From Lachnospiraceae bacterium (GTDB taxonomy: Bacteria > Bacillota > Clostridia > Lachnospirales > Lachnospiraceae), in assembly GCA_022799355.1 (NCBI GenBank), contig JAAWOG010000040.1, positions 1-34,512 of the forward strand: a DNA stretch of 34,512 nucleotides, in the 5' to 3' direction. The notes beneath the pieces were generated by a model, which saw only the letters and a program-made list of their open reading frames with translations, was not told the DNA's origin and did not search any database. Below, piece after piece: positions 1-8,242 of the stretch. The position numbers were made by a program, and so were the translations under genes. Within the stretch, counting starts at the first letter, position 1; each line of letters opens with the position of its first letter.

Positions 1-1
1 A

Positions 2-91
2 AAGCATATGACAGATGAAGAACGGATGGATTACTACAACAAGAGAGGAAGAGAAGTTCAGAAAAAATTAGAGAAAATGAAAGCCTTATAA
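2..91 (+). CDS. C-terminal tail of a protein entering from the left edge (unrecognised)
   Basis: An open frame runs in from the window edge to a TAA at 89-91. The visible 29 residues are highly charged and Lys/Glu-rich (they include TDEERMDYYNKRGREVQKK), which suggests one amphipathic or coiled helix. An internal ATG at position 8 would give only 27 residues and has no visible ribosome binding site, so a tail of a longer protein is more likely. I do not recognise the family. Its place beside integrative-element debris suggests an element-borne protein, but that is inference. Confidence 0.35.
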   Translation, partial: KHMTDEERMDYYNKRGREVQKKLEKMKAL

Positions 92-117
92 TCATTTCAA
101 TATTATAAAATAAATGA

Positions 118-153
118 GCGGTATACGGTATCTCACTGACCGCCGTATACTGC
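118..153. other. Hairpin in the 92-535 intergenic region
   Basis: GCGGTATACGG (118-128) pairs with CCGTATACTGC (143-153) apart from one G-U, around a 14-nt loop. No T-run follows, so it is not a standard terminator. The rest of 92-350 is AT-rich, with a TATAAT at 217-222 but no convincing -35 box, and no gene is visible there. Confidence 0.35.
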
Positions 154-350
154 ACAGGCGGCGATTGCCAATGTAGAAAAATAGTAAAACGCAGATATTT
201 TTTACAAAAATTTATATATAATTATCGAAAGGGAGGGTTTTCAAAAGCTGACGTTAGATAACGATACTTTTGAAAATACTGGAAAATTAAGGTTTTTCGA
301 GCGGCGGACAAACAGGGTATTGTACTGAAAACTGAATACGACGCATAAGT

Positions 351-396
351 GGCGTTTCTTACTCTCTATACGGGAGAACAGGAACGCCGCTTTTTT
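351..396 (+). terminator. Intrinsic terminator or attenuator in the leader of the broken element gene
   Basis: GGCGTTTC (351-358) pairs with GGAACGCC (381-388, one mismatch), with extra internal pairing of the TCTC/GAGA type. Six T residues follow (391-396). It lies about 140-180 nt ahead of a broken coding remnant, so it could be a leader attenuator or the end of an upstream transcript. Confidence 0.55.
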
Positions 397-402
397 GTGC
401 CC

Positions 403-520
403 TTTGTTACGCAGTAAGGGCAGAAAAAGCCTTGCTGCAAGCGGTTTTGTGGGCGCGTATCCGGCGCGGCAAGGGATTTAGACCTTATCCCCCAAAACCG
501 CGCTTCTACTGCGTAACAAA
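403..520. repeat. Long nested inverted repeat (leader stem-loop)
   Basis: TTTGTTACGCAGTA (403-416) and TACTGCGTAACAAA (507-520) are perfect 14-bp inverted repeats. Inside them GCGGTTTTG (441-449) pairs with CAAAACCGC (493-501), and CTTGC (431-435) with GCAAG (469-473). The GC-rich 118-nt structure starts just after the T-run of the preceding hairpin, which fits a structured mRNA leader. A protein-binding or transfer-related site is the alternative. Confidence 0.55.
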
Positions 521-535
521 TCCACAGCAAAAGGA

Positions 536-733
536 GTGATTTACTGGGGCAGTTTTCTGGATGGAATGAAATAAGGGCTACACCGTAATGAGCCACCACC
601 ACCTACGCCGGATTTACCTACGTTGGAAAAACCATCGCAATTAAATAAAGATATACAAAGAACTGACTTACCAAAAAAGAAAACAAGAAAATTTTTTGAA
701 AGAGCCGCACATTCGACAGCTCTGATACGTTAA
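536..733 (+). pseudogene. Remnant of an integrative-element replication-type (HTH) protein gene
   Basis: No intact frame exists, but two frames carry recognisable pieces. From 570 one frame reads NKGYTVMSHHHLR. This resembles the conserved N-terminal KGYTVMSNHHLRD motif of replisome-organiser-like helix-turn-helix proteins carried by Clostridia integrative elements (recalled family knowledge). It then hits a stop. A second frame, open from 575 to TAA 731-733, encodes a Pro/Lys-rich linker (PTPDLPTLEKPSQLNKDIQR and onward to ALIR) of the kind found later in the same proteins. The simplest reading is an internal deletion with frame loss, leaving only the two ends. In-frame stops at 567-569 and 572-574 confirm it is broken. 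An alternative is unrelated noncoding DNA with chance similarity. Confidence 0.4.
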
Positions 734-760
734 ACATTATGAAGGGAGGTTTTATGGCAC

Positions 761-1222
761 ATGGATATTGAAGAACAATACGATAAAATATATCGCTACT
801 GTTATTTCAAGCTGTACGATAAGCAGTTAGCACAGGATATTACGCAGGAAACCTTTCTTCGATTTTACAGACAGGGTTTAAGACTTGACAGAAATAAAGT
901 GTTGCCTTATTTATATACGATTGCAAAAAATTTGTGTGTAGACAGCTTTCGCAAAAAAAATGTTGAAAGTTTAGAAGATGTAACAGAAGAAATAACATAC
1001 GATCCAACCGAGGATTGGATAAGTAACATAGCTTTAAGAGGGGTTATATCAAAGCTGCCGCAAGATGAACAGGAATTGATTTTTTTGCGATATGTAAATG
1101 AAATCGGGATTGCTGCAATTTGCAGGATTACGGGATTTTCCCGTTTTGCTGTTTCCCGCAGACTTACAAAAGCTTTGAAAGGGCTGAAAGACGAATTGAA
1201 AAAGGAGGGATTTTCTGTATGA
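761..1222 (+). CDS. ECF-like sigma-70 family RNA polymerase sigma factor
   Basis: This 153-residue protein has the two-domain layout of small sigma-70 factors. Region 2 is at about residues 5-60 (QYDKIYRYCYFKLYD, then AQDITQETFLRFYR, a core-binding DxxQExF-type motif). Region 4 is at about 95-148 (LPQDEQELIFLRY, then a helix-turn-helix ending SRFAVSRRLTKALKGLK). It would direct RNA polymerase to a small promoter set. The start is ATG 761, preceded by GAAGGGAGG (741-749); the ATG at 754 is out of frame and stops at once. The stop overlaps the next start as ATGA, so the genes are translationally coupled. With the downstream membrane protein and ABC genes it forms one operon, which it may autoregulate (inference). 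No canonical anti-sigma domain is recognisable. Confidence 0.85.
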   Translation: MDIEEQYDKIYRYCYFKLYDKQLAQDITQETFLRFYRQGLRLDRNKVLPYLYTIAKNLCVDSFRKKNVESLEDVTEEITYDPTEDWISNIALRGVISKLPQDEQELIFLRYVNEIGIAAICRITGFSRFAVSRRLTKALKGLKDELKKEGFSV

Positions 1223-1938
1223 ATAAGCAGATGAAACGGAGTATTCAAAAAGCATTTGAAGCCCCGCAGCCAAACCAACAGGAAAAGGCAAGGTTTCTGG
1301 AAACATTGCCCCAACCTCAAACCAGTATGTGGAAATTCATTTTGATACAGGCAACTTATCTGCGAAAGTGGACATTGCTTTTCTCGGTATTGCTCCTGTT
1401 CCCTGCATTGATAGGTGCTTATCACATTGAGAAAAATACGTTGTGGCTTGTATCTGCCTTTGTCCCCTTTCTTGGATTGTTAGCCGTAACAGAAAATGCC
1501 CGTTCCATGGTGTATGGAATGAATGAATTTGAAATGTCTGCACGGTTTTCACTACGAAGCGTAATCCTTGCCAGAATGGGAGTTTTAGGCTTACTTGATC
1601 TTCTCATTTTTTGTTGCCTTATTCCCCTGTGCCATATTGGCAATCATTTTTCTTTGTTTCAAACAGGGATTTATCTTCTTGTGCCATATCTGCTGACAAT
1701 AACTATCGGCTTGTGGATTACACGCTGTTTTCACAGCAGGGAAGCAATTTACGGTTGTATGAGCGTAGCGGTTTTGATTAGCGGAGCAGATATGGAAATA
1801 CATCTCATAGTTGATTTTGTATATCAATCTTCCTGCATCACATGGTGGTTTGTGCTGTTTGTTCTTTTAGTTGGAAGAATAATATACGAAACATATTGTA
1901 CAATTACGCAAACGGAGGAATTAGCATGGAACTTATAA
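1219..1938 (+). CDS. Polytopic membrane protein between sigma factor and ABC ATPase
   Basis: The 239-residue product has a soluble N-terminus of about 40 residues (KRSIQKAFEAPQPNQQEKARFL) followed by roughly six hydrophobic segments. The start is ATG 1219, preceded by AAAGGAGGG (1201-1209); it overlaps the sigma-factor stop by four bases. The 3' end overlaps the ABC ATPase gene by 13 bases. I do not recognise a named domain. Two roles are plausible: a membrane anchor that holds the sigma factor (anti-sigma-like, with its short cytosolic N-terminus), or an accessory subunit of the ABC exporter. The position, with overlaps on both sides, says only that it is made together with them. Confidence 0.72.
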   Translation: MNKQMKRSIQKAFEAPQPNQQEKARFLETLPQPQTSMWKFILIQATYLRKWTLLFSVLLLFPALIGAYHIEKNTLWLVSAFVPFLGLLAVTENARSMVYGMNEFEMSARFSLRSVILARMGVLGLLDLLIFCCLIPLCHIGNHFSLFQTGIYLLVPYLLTITIGLWITRCFHSREAIYGCMSVAVLISGADMEIHLIVDFVYQSSCITWWFVLFVLLVGRIIYETYCTITQTEELAWNL

Positions 1939-2633
1939 TTGACCGGGTATCAAAACAATATAAAAACAAGATTGCTGTTGACTGTATTTCCGTAAAACTG
2001 CAAAAAGGTGTTTATGGGCTGCTTGGCGCAAATGGAGCAGGAAAAACAACGCTTATGAGAATGATATGCGGCATATTAAAGCCTACAAGCGGTACAATTT
2101 CTTTTGATGGTATTGATGTGAGCGAAGAAAGCTACCGTTCTGTTTTAGGTTATCTTCCGCAGGATTTTGGCTACTATCCCGAATTTACAGGAATGGATTT
2201 TCTGTTGTATATGGCGGCTTTGAAAGGCATGGGGAAGGCACAGGCAAGGCGGAAATCGGAAGAACTTTTGGGGCTGGTATCTTTGCAGGATGTTGCCAAA
2301 AAGAAAATCAAAACCTATTCCGGCGGCATGAAACAGCGGTTAGGAATTGCGCAGGCATTACTCAATCAACCAAAACTTCTTGTTTTAGACGAACCGACCG
2401 CCGGACTTGATCCGAAGGAAAGGGTGAGGTTTCGCAATCTGATTGCGGACTTGGGAAAGGAAAATATTGTGCTGCTGTCAACACATATCGTATCTGATAT
2501 TGAACAGGTCGCAGAGAGAGTTTTGATGATGAAAGACGGACGGCTAATTTATCAGGATAAATGGGACGATAGCAACGGCAGTTTGGAGGACTTCTATTTA
2601 CAGCACATTGACGAGGAGGGGGAACATGAATAA
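1926..2633 (+). CDS. ABC transporter ATP-binding protein
   Basis: This 235-residue nucleotide-binding subunit has all expected motifs: Walker A GANGAGKTT (34-42), Q-loop LPQD (Gln79), signature SGGMKQ (132-137), Walker B LLVLDEPT (151-158) and the switch histidine in STH (187). It resembles ATPases of ABC-2 exporters of the antimicrobial-peptide resistance or lantibiotic-immunity type. The start is ATG 1926, behind CGGAGGAA; longer upstream reading would run inside the preceding gene. It overlaps the permease gene by eight bases. It would energise export or displacement of a hydrophobic substrate at the membrane. The substrate cannot be read from the sequence. Confidence 0.92.
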   Translation: MELIIDRVSKQYKNKIAVDCISVKLQKGVYGLLGANGAGKTTLMRMICGILKPTSGTISFDGIDVSEESYRSVLGYLPQDFGYYPEFTGMDFLLYMAALKGMGKAQARRKSEELLGLVSLQDVAKKKIKTYSGGMKQRLGIAQALLNQPKLLVLDEPTAGLDPKERVRFRNLIADLGKENIVLLSTHIVSDIEQVAERVLMMKDGRLIYQDKWDDSNGSLEDFYLQHIDEEGEHE

Positions 2634-3840
2634 CTTTAGGGTTTTATACCAATACGAATGTAAAAAATTGTTTGGCAGAAAAATAGTTTGGATTACTTTT
2701 GCGCTGTGCATAGTGACGATTATCATTTCTCTTTGCGTTCCTTTTATTGGCTCTTACTATGCAGGGGGCGAATTGATAGATACAAATCTCAATATGTATC
2801 AGACGGACAAGCGTTATTCCGAGGCTTTAAGTAACAGGGAAATCAATCAGGAACTCCTGGAAGAAACAATAACAGCATATAGAAAAATCCCATATACAAA
2901 GGAACTGCAATATTCATTAACAGAGGAATATCAGCAATATGCACGTCCATATAGTGCTGTTTTCAATTTCATAGTTGGAACAACAGATATGCAGGCTTCA
3001 GATGTTATCCTATCTTGGCAGGCAAACGAAGATGATTTATATACCAAAAGGCAGATGTGGCTAAATTCCTTATGGGAAGATTTGGGACTATCCAAAGGAG
3101 AAATAGATTTTTGGCAGGAGCGAGAAACACAAGTTAAAACGCCGTTTGTGTATCAACACCACGAAGCATATAACATCTTGATTTCGTGCTACCAAACTGT
3201 TGGTTTGTTTGTGTTGTTGTTAATTGCTATCTGCCTTTCGGGGGTATTTTCGGAAGAACATACAAGAAAAACAGATCAGATTATCTTATGCAGCCCATTA
3301 GGAAGGACCTGGCTTTACTGGGTTAAAATTACGGCGGGTATCAGTTTTGCCGTGATCAGTGCAATCCTGCTGTCACTTTTCACATTTATAATGACGATTT
3401 GCTTACATGGAGCAGACGGTTTTCATGCGGCGTTTCAGTTGGTATATATAAGAAATTCAGCCCCTATCACCTGCGGGCAAGCGATACTAATAGCGTTTGG
3501 CAGCATGATATTTGCAGCGATTGTTATCAGCATATTTGTTATGGTTTTGTCCGAACTGCTGCGTAGTAATATTGCTGCATTGGCAGTTTCAACAGGGTTT
3601 TTAATTATGGCTATGATTGTCGCAGTGCCGAAGCAGTATCGGTTATTGGCGCAAGTCTGGGATTGGCTCCCCTGGTGTTTCCTTGCCCCCTGGAATGTGT
3701 TTGGGATGTACACCCTTTCCATATTCGGGCATTACTTCACTTCCTGGCAGGCAGTACCGATTATCTATCTTGTTGCAGGCATACTGATAGCTGCCGTTGG
3801 ACGACCGATGTATCGGCGGTTTCAGGTGTCGGGAAGATAG
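2626..3840 (+). CDS. ABC-2 type transporter permease
   Basis: The 404-residue product starts with a cytosolic helix and a first membrane span (IVWITFALCIVTIIISL). A large extracytoplasmic loop of about 130 residues follows, then about five more spans, the layout of ABC-2 permeases. The start ATG 2626 has GAGGAGGGGG just upstream and overlaps the ATPase stop. It is the last gene of the sigma/membrane/ATPase/permease operon. The large external loop is shared with permeases that sense or handle peptide antibiotics (family knowledge), but the substrate is not known. There is no clear terminator after the stop; the next gene begins 92 bases on. Confidence 0.87.
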   Translation: MNNFRVLYQYECKKLFGRKIVWITFALCIVTIIISLCVPFIGSYYAGGELIDTNLNMYQTDKRYSEALSNREINQELLEETITAYRKIPYTKELQYSLTEEYQQYARPYSAVFNFIVGTTDMQASDVILSWQANEDDLYTKRQMWLNSLWEDLGLSKGEIDFWQERETQVKTPFVYQHHEAYNILISCYQTVGLFVLLLIAICLSGVFSEEHTRKTDQIILCSPLGRTWLYWVKITAGISFAVISAILLSLFTFIMTICLHGADGFHAAFQLVYIRNSAPITCGQAILIAFGSMIFAAIVISIFVMVLSELLRSNIAALAVSTGFLIMAMIVAVPKQYRLLAQVWDWLPWCFLAPWNVFGMYTLSIFGHYFTSWQAVPIIYLVAGILIAAVGRPMYRRFQVSGR

Positions 3841-3932
3841 GCATTTATGGAGATTGTTTTTCGTAATGGAGTATGGTATGATTTTCTCCGGAACAAACCG
3901 ATAAATTGGGATTTGAGACGGGAGGTTTGATT

Positions 3933-4847
3933 GTGGGAAAAAGGACAACGGAGGTGCATCCGGGGGATATTTTTATGATTCCTCTTTTTTTGCCATCCAA
4001 TGATGATGATTATACACTTGATTACAGTAAGTATAAGTTTCCCGTAAATGATACTTATGCTTTCGGAAGATTGATTGAAATACAGGTGGGAAATGTAGAT
4101 TTGATAGAGGTGTTTTCTTACACCGGACAGATACCCGAAAATCCTGATATTATAATACAATCGGGAAGAATGTTTGCACCTGTACATATAGGACATCCAT
4201 TTTCTAAAAATGAGCGTTGGCGAGCTATCTTCAATAATCCACATTATGATATGTGGAGAGATTCGGATTATGAAAATATTTCGTTTCTGTCTTCTGCAGG
4301 ACATATGTGGAAAGGAAAAGAAACAATCAGGATTACCCAAAAACAATGTATCGAATTGGAAGAAGCCGGAATACCTTACTGGATTATGCATTCCCGTACG
4401 GATCATGAAGTTAAGATTCGTTCGGTGCTTGAAGAACGGGGAGTGGATCTGAAGTATGAGCAGATAGTTGATGAGCGGAAATCGGAATTTCCAAAACCAA
4501 GAGATGTGGATAAAAAGCTAAAGGAAATGATTGCTCCGTTTAGCTGGTTATCAGAACCGGGAAAATATACATTAAGCCTGGATGCCGGTTTGTTAAATAG
4601 CGATTGCTTTGCAGAGAATAACATGTTAGGAAACGGATATGATTGGGAAAAAGTTGCATCCGAATTTATGAAAAAGCAGGGAATACATGCTGAGAAAAAA
4701 TTCAGTTTTGATTGTGAAGCGGATACATTTTCCATGACTTCCTCCTCTAAAAAAATGTTGAAGGAATTTTCAATTTCTTTCCACAAATTTGTTATGGATA
4801 CAAATGCCTTTGAAGAATTTTTGAAGCAGCTTTCGTTCTGCGGATAG
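3933..4847 (+). CDS. Two-domain immunity-like protein (Imm26-like N-terminus, Imm51-like C-terminus)
   Basis: The 304-residue soluble protein has no signal peptide. Residues 9-50 (HPGDIFMIPL, then YAFGRLIE) match the pattern I know from Imm26-type immunity proteins. The last 95 or so residues (GNGYDWEKVASEFM, then KKFSFDCEADTFSMTSSSKK) match the Imm51 pattern, in which an acidic strand is followed by a helical tail. Both are immunity domains of polymorphic toxin systems, which neutralise a cognate toxin in the cytoplasm. I chose GTG 3933 because GGGAGG (3920-3925) sits seven bases upstream; TTG codons at 3906 and 3927 are alternatives. No toxin gene is visible nearby, so it is an orphan here. 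Family assignment is by pattern only. Confidence 0.68.
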   Translation: MGKRTTEVHPGDIFMIPLFLPSNDDDYTLDYSKYKFPVNDTYAFGRLIEIQVGNVDLIEVFSYTGQIPENPDIIIQSGRMFAPVHIGHPFSKNERWRAIFNNPHYDMWRDSDYENISFLSSAGHMWKGKETIRITQKQCIELEEAGIPYWIMHSRTDHEVKIRSVLEERGVDLKYEQIVDERKSEFPKPRDVDKKLKEMIAPFSWLSEPGKYTLSLDAGLLNSDCFAENNMLGNGYDWEKVASEFMKKQGIHAEKKFSFDCEADTFSMTSSSKKMLKEFSISFHKFVMDTNAFEEFLKQLSFCG

Positions 4848-4917
4848 TCTAAAAAGAATCGGAATCAGTTATTGATTATGGAAGCGGTGAGATTATTATA
4901 AACAGCACATAACCTGC

Positions 4918-4946
4918 TTGACTTTTAAATCTTACTGTTGTAATAT
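4918..4946 (+). promoter_or_regulatory. Promoter of the envelope-protein operon
   Basis: TTGACT (4918-4923) and TAATAT (4941-4946) are separated by 17 bases, a good sigma-A-type promoter. Transcription would start near 4953. The spacer and -10 box lie inside the left operator arm, so a bound repressor would block polymerase. Confidence 0.6.
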
Positions 4947-4980
4947 TTTAAAAAAGTAAATATTACAATAGTAAGATTTA
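4926..4980. promoter_or_regulatory. Predicted BlaI operator (24-bp inverted repeat)
   Basis: Left arm 4926-4949 and right arm 4957-4980 are inverted copies matching at 22 of 24 positions. Each holds a TTAC-N4-GTAA core (4932-4943 and 4963-4974). The reverse complement of the right arm begins TAAATCTTACTATTGTAATA. That matches TAAATCTTACAATTGTAGTA in front of blaI (11,472-11,491) at 18 of 20 positions. BlaI/MecI repressors bind such TTAC/GTAA dyads as dimers (family knowledge). The shared sequence is seen; regulation by this BlaI is inferred. Confidence 0.65.
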
Positions 4981-5032
4981 CTTTGCATTTTATGCATGGC
5001 AGAAGATGCAAAAAGGAGAGGAAGAAGCGGTT

Positions 5033-6331
5033 ATGTTGTTGGAAAAGAATAAAAAAGTTCCCTTATTTGTAATGATACTGTTGATACTGTTGATATTGGC
5101 GGGGTGCGGCAATAGGACACCGGAGATATCGGATACCGGGGTAACTCGGCAGGACAGTGAAGTATATTCTTTCGATAAAAAGGAAACTGCCGATACGGAG
5201 CGCATAGCTGAGATTCTCAATGATATTTATGAGGAAGCAGTAAATACACCTTCCGGGCATTCATCTATGGCATATGGCGATCAAGAGGAGACAAATATAT
5301 TGGGAAGTCCGGATATTCTGCGGCGCATGGTTGCCGGACTCGGTGAAAACGGTTATGTGGCCGTTGACGGTGGAAATCAGATTGACATGACACAGGCAGA
5401 ACAGGCACTGGCATTTTGCAGGTCAGTAGATGAAAAAGAGAGGGACGAATTGACGATTATAGTAGTTATGGAGATGGGGATTCGTCAATTTGATTTGAAA
5501 ACAGAGGACGGTAATGTAACTATTGTCAGAGGATATTATCAATATGACCAAAATGGCAGTTTGCAGAACAGAAGTACGGTAAGCTATCCGGCGGATTTCT
5601 GGCAGTATACGGAGGAAGGATATTTAATCTTCGGGGGAAGCTACGTTTCGGATGAAAGTTATATACTGACATTAAGCGACACACCGGAACATACGATGCT
5701 TCGGATTTTGCCTTTGGATGAAAAGTGCAGGGAATATAACCGAAAGTATATCCTGCCGGTTGGCTATGAACAAAACAACCTGTTTCTCTGCAATTGGAGC
5801 GAGGACGATTTTGGAGATTTGGACTTTTATGATTTATTTGACAGGTTCTATCCAGTGATGTACAGCCAGCCGGCACCTTACATGGCGGATGAGAATTTAG
5901 GAGTCGGCGCTGTTTACCAAATACCGGAAGAACTATTTGAAAATGTGATCGGGGCATATTTCAATATGGATTATGAAACGCTCCGTTCCAAAACAACATA
6001 TATTCCGGAACTTGCCGCCTATGAGTACAGACCACGCGGTTTTCACGAGGCGGAATACCCGGATATTGCGTATCCGGAAGTAGTGAATTATAGGGAGAAC
6101 GAGGACGGGACAGTTACGCTTCATGTCAATGCGGTATATCCGGGGGGAAATATGTCTAAGGAGTTTTCACACACAACCGTAATCCGCCCATTCAGTGAGG
6201 GCAGTTTTCAGTATGTATCGAACGAGATCATCTTACCCGAAGGAGAGCATGATATTTGGTGGCATTCCAATCGGCTGACGGAGGAAGAAAGGGAAACTCT
6301 TTTCCCGAAAGAGGTTTATGGAGGGGCTTGA
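5033..6331 (+). CDS. Large lipoprotein, first of a paralogous envelope pair
   Basis: The 432-residue protein begins with a short basic stretch, a hydrophobic core and the lipobox LILAGC, so it should be a lipid-anchored protein outside the membrane. The start ATG 5033 follows AAAGGAGAGG (5012-5021); an in-frame ATG at 5006 would place that ribosome binding site inside the gene. The mature part aligns along most of its length with the next gene product: shared blocks include PL(D/S)E.CRE, KYI, NW, ENEDGT.TL.V and RPF..G.F.Y.SN.I. I recall this layout from a Lachnospiraceae family filed as DUF6070, but cannot confirm it. No enzyme motif is visible. It is first in the operon under the predicted BlaI operator. 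Confidence 0.82.
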   Translation: MLLEKNKKVPLFVMILLILLILAGCGNRTPEISDTGVTRQDSEVYSFDKKETADTERIAEILNDIYEEAVNTPSGHSSMAYGDQEETNILGSPDILRRMVAGLGENGYVAVDGGNQIDMTQAEQALAFCRSVDEKERDELTIIVVMEMGIRQFDLKTEDGNVTIVRGYYQYDQNGSLQNRSTVSYPADFWQYTEEGYLIFGGSYVSDESYILTLSDTPEHTMLRILPLDEKCREYNRKYILPVGYEQNNLFLCNWSEDDFGDLDFYDLFDRFYPVMYSQPAPYMADENLGVGAVYQIPEELFENVIGAYFNMDYETLRSKTTYIPELAAYEYRPRGFHEAEYPDIAYPEVVNYRENEDGTVTLHVNAVYPGGNMSKEFSHTTVIRPFSEGSFQYVSNEIILPEGEHDIWWHSNRLTEEERETLFPKEVYGGA

Positions 6332-6334
6332 ATC

Positions 6335-8224
6335 GTGAAAGACGTAAAATGGCTTTTAAAAAGGTATGGTTCTTTTATTGTGTTAACGGCAGTCATTATT
6401 GTAACAGGTAGCATTGCTTTAGGGAAAAGAGATACGGAAAGGAACACGGAGGAAGTGCGGGAATCTCCGGTCGTAATCGAAAATACGGAAGCGGTAAAAG
6501 AAGATGAATCAGTAGAATGTTTTGAGGAAAAGTCTCCGAATCCTGCCGAAGCGCTAACAGGGGAGAAGCCGGAACCTGTCAGTATCCTGACGGCGGAAGA
6601 AGAACAGGATTTGCAGGACGAGGCAATCTCAGCGGCCAGGCAGTGCATGGATCTTTATAAAGAGATTGAAATTGTATATCCTGAAATGGCGTATTCCTAC
6701 ATAAAGAGTTTTTCTGAAAAACAGAGAGAAGATGTGGTAAAGCGGTTGGGCGAACAGGGATTTGTAAGTGTTTCTGATGATATAAACATGGAAAATTATC
6801 AGAACATGGAGGAGTTTTATGCTGCTTATATTTCCGGCAGGGATGCGATGATTACAGTGTTTGATGTACACAGGGAGGGGAATATCAGTGCGCGGACATT
6901 TATTCATAGAAACGGGAAAATACAGTCCTTTTATGTGACGGCAGGCTGGCGGGAAGGCGGCATACCGGAAGTAAAAGGTTTTGGGAGCAATGATCTGGAG
7001 GAGATAAGGCTGACGGAGAAAGGGTATTTTATTTATACAAATACGGAGGCGGCAGCACATGGAAACCTGCGGGAATATTACAGGGTAAAGCCATTATCGG
7101 ATGAATGCAGGGAGCTGACAAAAAAGTACATATATGGACTTAGCTACGTGAATTATAATATGCTTGTAACAAACTGGGACGCCGGCAATGTGGAGGAAAT
7201 CTTAATGCCCCGTATGTTTGAGGATATATACCGGGTATACACAAATGAGCCTTTCAGGGCAGAGGGCGGGCTGATTCCTGCGGAGATTTATGAGCGTGTT
7301 ATGACCACCTGTTTTCCGGTATCCGTAGAACAGGTGAGGGAATATTGCGGTTATCATGCGGATGCGGGCGGTTATGAATATGAAATGATATGTGCAAGAC
7401 AGTTTCCGCCTTTTGGGGAAGTGATAGATTACAAATATAATGAGGATGGGACGATCACACTTTATGTGGACGGAGTCTGGATCGATTACAATTCGGATTA
7501 TGCTTTCACAAATCAGATTGTAGTCCGGCCATTCCCGGATGGGACATTCCGGTATCTGTCTAATACGATTGAACAAAAGGAACTGGAAGTGCCGCAGATA
7601 GGAAAAGAGAGGGAAAGTCAGTATATCGTACCGGAATGGGAAGATGCCTATAAGGAGATTGTCCGTAATATGGAAAGTTATTTAGCAGATCCATATGTTC
7701 TCCGAAAGGAACTTAAACAGGTAAACAGTGATTCTTGTATCGGCTATATCGGGATACACGATTTTGATGATGACGGTGTGCCTGAATTGATCATAGGGGA
7801 TGGTATATCAATAGGGATATTTACCTATGACAACGGTAGGGTAAAAAAGATTGCGGATTTGTATGAACCGGAGGATTGGGGCGGTATTAACGGAGTGCAT
7901 TACAGGGAAAACACGATTATCCTTGTAAATAGCGGTTCGGATGGGAGCTGTTATGTCTGTCTTTCATACCACGATGGAGAATATATAACAGGGATTTACG
8001 ATGAATATAATCCGCAGACGGCGATTGTCAATGGAAAAGAGATTACGGAAGAAGAATTTCAAAAGCAGTTCGATATAGTTGGATTGTCAGGGGATAGTTC
8101 CATTCCCCGCAGCAGGATGAAAAAAGAGGATGGAATCGTCACAGCTCTTGTAATGGATGCAATCCGGCAAGAAGATGAATATACCCTGATTGAAGATTTG
8201 GATTTTGGCACAATAAAGTGGTGA
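6335..8224 (+). CDS. Exported paralog with added FG-GAP-like C-terminal domain
   Basis: The 629-residue product has an N-terminal hydrophobic segment (SFIVLTAVIIVTGSIALG) without a lipobox cysteine, so it is membrane-anchored or secreted. An acidic linker follows to about residue 90. Residues 95-420 are homologous to the preceding lipoprotein. The last 200 residues add a different domain containing HDFDDDGVPELIIGDG, a D-x-D-x-D-G loop of the FG-GAP/VCBS or calcium-binding type. The start is GTG 6335, eight bases after GGAGGGG (6320-6326) and three after the previous stop, so the two genes are co-translated. The duplication plus domain gain suggests specialisation on a shared envelope ligand, which remains unknown. 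Confidence 0.8.
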   Translation: MKDVKWLLKRYGSFIVLTAVIIVTGSIALGKRDTERNTEEVRESPVVIENTEAVKEDESVECFEEKSPNPAEALTGEKPEPVSILTAEEEQDLQDEAISAARQCMDLYKEIEIVYPEMAYSYIKSFSEKQREDVVKRLGEQGFVSVSDDINMENYQNMEEFYAAYISGRDAMITVFDVHREGNISARTFIHRNGKIQSFYVTAGWREGGIPEVKGFGSNDLEEIRLTEKGYFIYTNTEAAAHGNLREYYRVKPLSDECRELTKKYIYGLSYVNYNMLVTNWDAGNVEEILMPRMFEDIYRVYTNEPFRAEGGLIPAEIYERVMTTCFPVSVEQVREYCGYHADAGGYEYEMICARQFPPFGEVIDYKYNEDGTITLYVDGVWIDYNSDYAFTNQIVVRPFPDGTFRYLSNTIEQKELEVPQIGKERESQYIVPEWEDAYKEIVRNMESYLADPYVLRKELKQVNSDSCIGYIGIHDFDDDGVPELIIGDGISIGIFTYDNGRVKKIADLYEPEDWGGINGVHYRENTIILVNSGSDGSCYVCLSYHDGEYITGIYDEYNPQTAIVNGKEITEEEFQKQFDIVGLSGDSSIPRSRMKKEDGIVTALVMDAIRQEDEYTLIEDLDFGTIKW

Positions 8225-8242
8225 TGCATCGGGTGTACATAA

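Noticed and set aside
366-602. Minus-strand open frame of 78 residues
   Set aside because: It lies over the structured leader and element remnant, has no ribosome binding site, and its product is not protein-like.
907-1425. Long minus-strand frame opposite the sigma-factor gene
   Set aside because: Antisense shadow of two well-supported overlapping genes, with atypical composition and no ribosome binding site.
3906-3932. TTG start for the immunity-like gene
   Set aside because: GGGAGG at 3920-3925 would lie inside the gene; GTG 3933 has correct spacing.
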